From NCBI GenBank assembly GCA_045642925.1, contig JAZUJW010000030.1, forward strand, positions 1 through 35,881: a stretch of 35,881 bases of DNA. The letters are read 5' to 3'. How positions within the stretch are numbered: the first letter of the stretch is position 1; every line of letters starts with the position of its first letter. This DNA is from Firm-04 sp045642925 (GTDB taxonomy: Bacteria; Bacillota; Clostridia; Oscillospirales; Ruminococcaceae). Shown here in pieces: positions 30,147 through 35,881 of this stretch. The notes beneath the pieces were generated by a model, which made no database searches, was not told the DNA's origin, and saw nothing but the letters and a program-made list of their open reading frames with translations. The position numbers were made by a program, and so were the translations under genes.

Positions 30147-32762
30147 TTACACCGTTTTCGTATTATCGCCGTAATAAGCGTTGAGATACATCTGTTTGAT
30201 TTCCGACATCAGCGGATAGCGCGGATTTGCGCCTGTGCATTGGTCATCAAATGCCTGTTCTGTCATATCATCGAGCCGTGCAAGGAAGTCTGCTTCATCA
30301 ATGCCCCATTCCTTGATGGAATTCGGGATGCCGATTTGCGTTTTCAGCGTATTGAGGGCGGCAATGAGCGACTCCATCTTATCCGCATCGGTCTTGCCCT
30401 TCATGCCGAACGCAGACGCAACTTCCGCATAGCGGGCAAGCGTGTGCGGATGCGTGTACTGCGGGAATGTTCCCATTTTGGTCGGTACTTCCACCGCATT
30501 GAAACGAATCACCTGTTCCAGCATCAGCGCATTCGCAACGCCGTGCGGAATGTGGTGGAAAGCACCAAGTTTGTGCGCCATCGAGTGGCAGACACCAAGG
30601 AATGCATTCGCAAATGCCATGCCTGCCATGGTTGCTGCGTGTGCCATTTTTTCGCGTGCAACAGGGTCATGTGCGCCGTCATTGTAGCATCGTGGGAGAT
30701 ATTCAAAGACCATTTGCAAAGAACGAATCGCCAGACCGTCCGTGAAATCGGTTGCCATGACCGAAGCGTAAGCTTCCAGTGCGTGCGTGGCAACATCAAT
30801 ACCCGACGCGGAAGTCAACCCCTTCGGTGCATTCATCATGAGGTCAGCGTCCACGATTGCCATATTCGGCAGGAGTTCATAATCGGCAAGCGGGTACTTG
30901 ATGCCCGTCTGTTCATCGGTAATGACCGCAAACGGCGTGACTTCCGAGCCTGTGCCCGCAGAGGTCGGTACCGCAATAAAGTAAGCCTTTTCGCCCATTT
31001 TCGGGAACGTGTAGATACGCTTGCGGATATCGCAGAAGCGCATTGCCATGTCCATGAAGTCCGCTTCGGGATGTTCATACAGCACCCACATGATTTTTGC
31101 GGCATCCATTGCAGAACCGCCGCCGATGGCAATAATGCAGTCAGGTTCGAATGCAGTCATTGTCTTTGCGCCTGCCTGTGCAGAAGCAAGGGACGGGTCA
31201 GGGGCGACATCGAAGAAGGTTTCGTGAACAATGCCCATTTCATCGAGTTTGTCGGTGATGCATTTCGTGTAGCCATTCTTGAACAGGAAGCTGTCTGTCA
31301 CAATGAATGCGCGTTTTTTGCCCATGACTGCACCGAGTTCATCGAGTGCGACCGGCAGACAGCCTTTTTTCATGTAGACTTTCTGCGGTGTTCTGAACCA
31401 GAGCATATTTTCTCTCCTCTCTGCGACTGTTTTGATATTCAGCAAATGCTTGATGCCGACATTTTCGGAAACGGAATTTCCGCCCCACGAACCGCATCCA
31501 AGCGTCAGAGAAGGCTTCAGTTTAAAGTTATAAAGGTCACCGATGCCGCCGTGTGATGAAGGGGTATTGACGAGAATACGGCAGGTTTTCATGGTTTCTG
31601 CCATGTGGTCGATTTTTGCCTGTTCGGTCATGACATTGAGGTAAACGGAGGAGGTGTGACCATAGCCGCCGTCTGCGATCAGGCGCTCTGCCTTTGCCAC
31701 GGCATCATCAAAGTTTTTGGCATGGTACATCGCAAGCACGGGAGAAAGCTTTTCATGCGCAAATTCTTCGGTGATGTCAACACTTTCCACTTCACCGATG
31801 AGAATTTTCGTCTGTTCGGGGACGGTCACGCCGCTGAGCTGTGCGATGCGGAATGCGCTCTGTCCAACGATCTTCGCATTGACAGAGCCATTGATAATGA
31901 TGGTCTTGCGCACTTTGTCGAGTTCTTCTCCTTGCAGGAAGTAACAGCCCCGTGCCTGAAATTCTGCCTTGACCGCCTTGTAGACCTTATCCAGCACGAT
32001 GACAGATTGTTCGGAGGCGCAAATCATGCCGTTGTCGAATGTTTTGGAGTGAATGACGGAATTGACCGCAAGCACCACGTCCGCCGTATCATCAATGATG
32101 GCAGGGGTATTGCCCGCGCCGACACCAAGTGCAGGTTTTCCGCTGGAATACGCCGCTTTGACCATGCCGGGGCCGCCGGTCGCAAGGATAATGTCCGCCT
32201 CTTTCATGATAAGGTTGGTCATATCAAGCGAAGGCACGTCGATCCAGCCGATCAACCCTTCAGGAGCACCTGCCGCATAAGCGGCTTCTGCCACGATTTT
32301 TGCCGCTTCAATGGTAGATTTCTTTGCGCGGGGATGCGGCGAAATGACAATACCGTTGCGGGTTTTGAGCGTAATGAGCGTTTTGAAAATAGCAGTGGAG
32401 GTGGGGTTGGTCGTAGGGATGACAGCGGCAATCACGCCCAGCGGTTCTGCGACCTGCATTGTGCCGAAAGATGCATCACGGGAAAGGATGCCGCAGGTTT
32501 TGGTATCCTTGTAGGCATTGTAGATATACTCGGATGCGAAATGGTTTTTGATGACTTTGTCCTCCACCACGCCCATGCCTGTTTCTTCCACTGCCATTTT
32601 TGCAAGCGGGATGCGGGCACAGTTTGCGGCAAGGGCTGCTGCACGGAAGATGGCATCGACTTTTTCCTGTGAAAAAGTGGCATATTCTGCCTGTGCCTGA
32701 CGAACCAGTGCGAGGCGTGCTTCCAGTTTTTCGACGGAATCAACGATTGGATACTCTTTCAT
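30147..32762 (-). CDS. adhE: Bifunctional acetaldehyde-CoA/alcohol dehydrogenase AdhE
   Basis: 871 residues, normal for AdhE, which reduces acetyl-CoA to acetaldehyde and then ethanol using NADH and forms spirosomes in the cytoplasm. The N-terminal aldehyde dehydrogenase half has catalytic Cys248 in NGMICASEQ and the GVGAGNTP loop. A linker leads to the iron-dependent alcohol dehydrogenase half with GGGSAMDAAK (about 545), ATHALEAY and HSMAHKLGAFHHIPHG (about 725-740), carrying the metal-binding histidines. GGAGG lies 10 nt before the ATG. It follows the OadB-like gene after an intrinsic terminator at 32804-32844, and no separate promoter is visible, so expression may depend on readthrough. 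Confidence 0.97.
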   Translation of the reverse strand: MKEYPIVDSVEKLEARLALVRQAQAEYATFSQEKVDAIFRAAALAANCARIPLAKMAVEETGMGVVEDKVIKNHFASEYIYNAYKDTKTCGILSRDASFGTMQVAEPLGVIAAVIPTTNPTSTAIFKTLITLKTRNGIVISPHPRAKKSTIEAAKIVAEAAYAAGAPEGLIGWIDVPSLDMTNLIMKEADIILATGGPGMVKAAYSSGKPALGVGAGNTPAIIDDTADVVLAVNSVIHSKTFDNGMICASEQSVIVLDKVYKAVKAEFQARGCYFLQGEELDKVRKTIIINGSVNAKIVGQSAFRIAQLSGVTVPEQTKILIGEVESVDITEEFAHEKLSPVLAMYHAKNFDDAVAKAERLIADGGYGHTSSVYLNVMTEQAKIDHMAETMKTCRILVNTPSSHGGIGDLYNFKLKPSLTLGCGSWGGNSVSENVGIKHLLNIKTVAERRENMLWFRTPQKVYMKKGCLPVALDELGAVMGKKRAFIVTDSFLFKNGYTKCITDKLDEMGIVHETFFDVAPDPSLASAQAGAKTMTAFEPDCIIAIGGGSAMDAAKIMWVLYEHPEADFMDMAMRFCDIRKRIYTFPKMGEKAYFIAVPTSAGTGSEVTPFAVITDEQTGIKYPLADYELLPNMAIVDADLMMNAPKGLTSASGIDVATHALEAYASVMATDFTDGLAIRSLQMVFEYLPRCYNDGAHDPVAREKMAHAATMAGMAFANAFLGVCHSMAHKLGAFHHIPHGVANALMLEQVIRFNAVEVPTKMGTFPQYTHPHTLARYAEVASAFGMKGKTDADKMESLIAALNTLKTQIGIPNSIKEWGIDEADFLARLDDMTEQAFDDQCTGANPRYPLMSEIKQMYLNAYYGDNTKTV

Positions 32763-32803
32763 AATTGAGAAACCTCCGCTTCTGAATGATTGGGGTTTGA
32801 ACG

Positions 32804-32844
32804 AAAAAGCGGAGCGAATCGAGGTCGTCGATTCACCCCGCTTT
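32804..32844 (-). terminator. Terminator between the OadB-like gene and adhE
   Basis: On the minus strand AAAGCGGGGTGAATCGA, loop CGACC, TCGATTCGCTCCGCTTT then TTC: a 17-bp stem with two G-T positions and a T run. It lies 35 nt after the OadB-like stop and 42 nt before the adhE ATG. Confidence 0.8.
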
Positions 32845-32878
32845 CATGTCGATTGGGGATATATTTACGTCTTTTGCA

Positions 32879-34090
32879 TCAGCCGATGACGGACAGCAGT
32901 ACACCTGCTGCAACCGCAGAACCGATAACACCTGCGACGTTCGGGCCCATGGCGTGCATCAGCAGGAAGTTGGTCGGATCGGTTTCTGCACCGACTTTCT
33001 GGGAAATACGAGCTGCCATCGGAACAGCAGAAACGCCTGCTGAACCGATCAGCGGGTTGACCTTGCCCTTGGTCGCAGCACACATGATCTTGCCGAACAG
33101 GATACCGCAGGCAGTACCAAGCGAGAATGCGATGACACCCAGCAGCATAACGCCGCCGAATTTGAGGTTGATGATCTGGTCAGCCTGTGTGGTCGCACCA
33201 ACGGAAATGCCGAGGAAAATGGTGATGATGTTCATGAGGGCATTCTGTGCGGTGTCGATCAGACGGGCAGCCACACCCGATTCTTTCAGCAGGTTGCCGA
33301 ACATCAGCATACCGACCAGCGGTGCTGCGGACGGAACCAGCAGCGAAACGATAATGGTAACAGCAATCGGAAAAATGATTTTTTCGGTTTTGGAAACAGT
33401 ACGAAGCTGTTCCATTTTAATAGAGCGCTCCTCTTTGGTGGTCAGCGCACGCATGATCGGCGGCTGAATGATGGGCACGAGCGCCATATATGTATATGCA
33501 GCAAGTGCGATATTGCCCGTGGTAATTGCACCGCCGCCCGAAAGCAGTCTGGTGGAAACGTAAATGGCAGTCGGGGCGTCTGCACCGCCGATGATGGCGA
33601 TGGAGCCTGCTTCTGCGGCAGTGAAGCCGAGAATACCTGCACAAACGAATGTGAAGAAGATACCGCCCTGTGCTGCTGCGCCCAGAAGAAAGCTCTTGGG
33701 GTTTGCAATCAGCGGCGAGAAGTCGGTCATACAGCCGATGCCGAGGAAAATCAGCGGCGGATAAAGCTGCAATTTAACGCCCAGATAAAGGATATCCAAC
33801 AGACCGCCTTCCCTGAGTACGGGGCCGTAGTCCACATGACCATCGACCAGCACCCAAAGGTCAGGGTGATACATTTCTGCCATCGGCAGGTTGGTCAGCA
33901 GCATACCGAAGGAAATCGGCAGCAGAAGAAGCGGTTCGAATTCCTTTGCGATCGCAAGGTACATAAACACAAAGGAAACAAGAATCATAATCAGGTTTTT
34001 CCAGCCGCCCGCAGAGAACAGCGCATTCAAGCCGCTGTCATTCCACAGACCGCCGATGGTGTTTGTTATAAAATTCAGCACTTCGCCCAT
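32879..34090 (-). CDS. Sodium-translocating decarboxylase beta subunit (OadB/GcdB/MmdB family)
   Basis: 403 residues with about ten membrane segments. This subunit decarboxylates carboxybiotin and couples it to Na+ export. The conserved GGAD171APT (usually GADGPT) contains the Na+/catalytic Asp; AAYTYMALVPIIQPPIMRALTTKEER and the C-terminal NFLLMHAMGPNVAGVIGSAVAAG are family hallmarks, quoted in part. The start follows TGAGGG at 9 nt. It lies 31 nt after the OadG-like gene. Alpha and biotin-carrier subunits are not in this window, so oxaloacetate, methylmalonyl-CoA or glutaconyl-CoA cannot be distinguished. Confidence 0.95.
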   Translation of the reverse strand: MGEVLNFITNTIGGLWNDSGLNALFSAGGWKNLIMILVSFVFMYLAIAKEFEPLLLLPISFGMLLTNLPMAEMYHPDLWVLVDGHVDYGPVLREGGLLDILYLGVKLQLYPPLIFLGIGCMTDFSPLIANPKSFLLGAAAQGGIFFTFVCAGILGFTAAEAGSIAIIGGADAPTAIYVSTRLLSGGGAITTGNIALAAYTYMALVPIIQPPIMRALTTKEERSIKMEQLRTVSKTEKIIFPIAVTIIVSLLVPSAAPLVGMLMFGNLLKESGVAARLIDTAQNALMNIITIFLGISVGATTQADQIINLKFGGVMLLGVIAFSLGTACGILFGKIMCAATKGKVNPLIGSAGVSAVPMAARISQKVGAETDPTNFLLMHAMGPNVAGVIGSAVAAGVLLSVIG

Positions 34091-34121
34091 TTCGGTGAAC
34101 CCTCACTTTCAAAATCTTGAC

Positions 34122-34562
34122 TCAAAACGGTCTTGTCGCATCATGAATGCCAGCCTGTGCCCATGCGGAACGGCCACTGCCGCCGCCGCGTGTCACGGGT
34201 TTGACACTGCGAATCTTGTACTGTTTTCCGTCTGCGGCGCTCATGGCGGCGACCACAGCAGAGATCACAGCGACCACTTCATCGTCATCCTCCGATGCAG
34301 GGGCTTTGGCTGGTGCAGGCGATGCCGCTTTTTTCGGAGCGGGCGCTGCAGGTTTCACTGGTGCAGGGGCAGGTTTTGCCGCTGCGGGCTGCTTGGATTT
34401 CTTGAAGAAACTGCCCGAAATATTCAGAAACACAACGAGGATCAGCAGACCTGAAAATACAACTGCAAGACCGATGATCGTCATCGAAGCGATTTCCGCG
34501 CCGGACATTTTTTCTGTGCCGTGCAGAATTTTTTCCGCCAGCATCATTGGAACTGGAAACAT
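34122..34562 (-). CDS. Sodium pump decarboxylase gamma subunit (OadG family)
   Basis: 146 residues. One N-terminal membrane helix (IASMTIIGLAVVFSGLLILVV region, about 23-46) carries the OadG signature. An Ala/Pro/Lys-rich linker follows, then a C-terminal DEVVAVISAVVAAMS...YKIRSVKP and GRSAWAQAGI domain typical of clostridial OadG proteins. It helps assemble the complex in the membrane. GGGAGG lies 7 nt before the ATG at 34562; a TTG at 34577 is less likely. First gene of an operon with a promoter at 34601-34629. Confidence 0.88.
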   Translation of the reverse strand: MFPVPMMLAEKILHGTEKMSGAEIASMTIIGLAVVFSGLLILVVFLNISGSFFKKSKQPAAAKPAPAPVKPAAPAPKKAASPAPAKAPASEDDDEVVAVISAVVAAMSAADGKQYKIRSVKPVTRGGGSGRSAWAQAGIHDATRPF

Positions 34563-34600
34563 GAAAAGACCTCCCAATCAAAATATTGCATACGAATACT

Positions 34601-34629
34601 ATTATACACCATCTTGAAATAAAAGGCAA
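34601..34629 (-). promoter_or_regulatory. Promoter of the decarboxylase operon
   Basis: On the minus strand TTGCCT (34629-34624), a 17-bp spacer and TATAAT (34606-34601). It lies between birA and the OadG-like gene, 38 bp before the chosen start. Confidence 0.75.
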
Positions 34630-34660
34630 GTCTTTTTTTGCAAAAAAAGTAATTTTTCGG

Positions 34661-35389
34661 TTATTTCGTGCGAATTCGTATCTCACCGGTAGAGCGCCAT
34701 GCAGTTTCGCCGTTTTCGTATCGCACCAGCAGCCGCAGGTCATCGTCTACTTCCAGTGCAACGGCTTCCCGCACGACATCCTGTTCCGCAACAAGAATGG
34801 GTTTTCCGAGCATACAGAGGCGTTCACGATATGGTTTGAGGTAGTGCTTTTCATGCAGATGCGTGTATTCGTCCATGACGTGTGCATGAACGGCGTGGGC
34901 AAGCATTTCGGGCGTGACGGGTGATGCGGTATCATAAAGCGCCCCTGCAATTTCCTGTAAATCAGACGGGAAACCGTTTTGCGGCGCAGAAAGGTTGATG
35001 CCGATACCAAGCAGCACATAGGCAAGCGATGTGCCGTCCTCTGCGCTCTTGGACTGTGCCAGAATCCCGCAAAATTTTCTGCCATGATAGAATAAATCGT
35101 TTACCCATTTGATGCCTGCATCAATGCCCGTGACTTCTTTGACCGCATCCGCGACCGCCACGGCTGCCATCGGCGTAATGGAAAGCACATCCTGCGGCGG
35201 CATAGCAGGTCGCAGCAGAATGCTCAGGTACATTCCGGTATCGGCAGGCGAATAGAAACTGCGTCCCATTCTGCCTCTGCCTGCTGTTTGATGCCGTGCA
35301 ATCACTGCCGTACCTTCCGGCGCACCTTGTTCCGCCATCTCCTGCAAAACATCATTTGTCGAAGAAACAGTATCAAAATCGTAAATCAT
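34661..35389 (-). CDS. birA: Biotin--[acetyl-CoA-carboxylase] ligase, catalytic domain only
   Basis: 242 residues. The biotin-binding loop GRGRMGR (37-43), KWVNDL (94-99) and Lys105 in the GRKFCGIL strand mark a biotin protein ligase, which makes biotinyl-AMP and transfers biotin to carrier proteins. There is no N-terminal helix-turn-helix, so unlike E. coli BirA it is not expected to repress biotin genes. AGGAGG precedes the ATG. It lies just upstream of the decarboxylase operon, whose (absent) biotin carrier is an obvious client. A TTTTTTTGCAAAAAAA palindrome follows its stop. Confidence 0.95.
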   Translation of the reverse strand: MIYDFDTVSSTNDVLQEMAEQGAPEGTAVIARHQTAGRGRMGRSFYSPADTGMYLSILLRPAMPPQDVLSITPMAAVAVADAVKEVTGIDAGIKWVNDLFYHGRKFCGILAQSKSAEDGTSLAYVLLGIGINLSAPQNGFPSDLQEIAGALYDTASPVTPEMLAHAVHAHVMDEYTHLHEKHYLKPYRERLCMLGKPILVAEQDVVREAVALEVDDDLRLLVRYENGETAWRSTGEIRIRTK

Positions 35390-35436
35390 ATTCTCCTCCT
35401 ATATTTAGGGATATTTTGCGCTCTGCCTCCGAGTTT

Positions 35437-35519
35437 CTCAATAAAAAGATTCTCCTGATAAAAAGATAGCGCCGAATAAAAGAGGGTGAGATAAGGAAGG
35501 GGAAGTCTGGAGGGAAACC
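35437..35519. repeat. 83-bp direct repeat, unit A
   Basis: Identical to 35623-35705, 186 bp apart. It begins CTCAATAAAAAGATTCTCC and ends GTCTGGAGGGAAACC. Both units join to modules of the interspersed repeat, so the duplicated block includes part of that element. Confidence 0.9.
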
Positions 35520-35622
35520 CCTTCCTGATTAGCTGGCCGAAAAGAGTGTTTCGCGCTCTGCGGGGCGCGACCAAAGGCTCCGCCTCTGGACTTCGCCAAA
35601 GGGAATGATTCCCTCTGGACTC
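35520..35622 (-). repeat. Interspersed palindromic repeat, copy 7
   Basis: On the minus strand it reads AGTCCAGAGGGAATCATTCC, CTTTGGCGAAGTCCAGAGGC, GGAGCCTTTGGTCGCGCCCC, GCAGAGCGCGAAACACTC and AATCAGGAAGGGG. This is nearly identical in order to copy 3. It lies between the two 83-bp units. Confidence 0.75.
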
Positions 35623-35705
35623 CTCAATAAAAAGATTCTCCTGATAAAAAGATAGCGCCGAATAAAAGAGGGTGAGATAAGGAAGGGGAAGTCTGGAGGG
35701 AAACC
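35623..35705. repeat. 83-bp direct repeat, unit B
   Basis: Perfect copy of 35437-35519. Beyond it, 35706-35881 is non-coding as far as can be seen and ends in another partial GGCGCCGCCTCTGGACTTCTC module running off the window. Confidence 0.9.
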
Positions 35706-35881
35706 TTAGGAGAGGGGGAGAATGCGACCAACTTGTTTGGGAGCTTCTTCCCCTCTCCTGTGGTTTCCACTCCAGTTCTGTCGGGGAATGAACGAATGCA
35801 GAGGAAATTGCAAAACAACTCCCGACATAAAGCCCTCCATTCACCGACTGCACCGGGGGCGCCGCCTCTGGACTTCTCAAG

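Noticed and set aside
30240..32672. Two long plus-strand frames (438 and 355 codons)
   Set aside because: Both are antisense to adhE and show no domain or ribosome site.
35437..35705. CRISPR array
   Set aside because: Only two 83-bp units with a repeat element between them; no short regularly spaced repeats and no cas genes.
35386..35880. 164-codon minus-strand frame with a repeated YLTLFYSALSFYQENLF segment
   Set aside because: The repeated peptide comes from the 83-bp direct repeat; the frame consists of intergenic repeats and has no ribosome site.

Overview
The window looks like a chromosomal stretch from an anaerobic gut or rumen Bacillota of the Ruminococcus type (Oscillospiraceae). 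Supporting signs are Gram-positive AAAGGAGG ribosome sites, near-consensus sigma-A promoters often with a TGn extended -10, a CE2-type acetyl esterase, secreted dockerin proteins, a zinc-ribbon PASTA kinase homologue, fermentative AdhE and a sodium-pumping decarboxylase. The species assignment is inference. No tRNA, rRNA, phage, transposase or CRISPR array was found.

Layout. 197-4804: a small membrane protein converges on a minus-strand cluster (DUF2156 protein, YkgJ Cys-cluster protein, U32-like protein, YigZ/IMPACT protein, CE2-like esterase). 4998-10189: a perfect promoter drives a leader with an 18-residue Leu/Val-rich peptide and a switchable terminator/antiterminator. Behind it lie a cupin regulator, an acyl-CoA synthetase and a rare fusion of a sugar-isomerase-like TIM barrel with a second acyl-CoA synthetase. 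10483-13015 (minus): two paralogous secreted dockerin proteins with YGPP-aromatic motifs, followed 22 nt downstream by a radical SAM/SPASM enzyme; this resembles an unrecognised peptide-modification (RiPP-like) locus. 13258-16317: a large MacB/FtsX-type ABC transporter. 16907-22793 (plus): two M42 aminopeptidases, a GNAT protein, a PLP lyase and three unrecognised proteins, tightly packed. 23165-25336: a membrane PASTA pseudokinase. 25625-29194 (minus): a LacI-type-sensor/AraC regulator and RmuC. 29376-35389 (minus): BirA, then OadG-like and OadB-like subunits, AdhE and an APH-fold kinase.

How parts may work together. The attenuator plus acyl-CoA synthetase fits branched-chain fatty acid activation under branched-chain amino acid control, since ruminococci are known to need such acids. 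The dockerin/YGPP proteins and SPASM enzyme look like substrates and maturase, and the neighbouring ABC transporter could give export or immunity. BirA beside decarboxylase subunits fits a biotin-dependent Na+ pump whose alpha and carrier subunits are elsewhere.

Almost every long intergenic gap is filled by copies of an interspersed GC-rich palindromic repeat family, often at ends of transcription units. The right edge (35390-35881) holds only such repeats, including a perfect 83-bp direct duplication.
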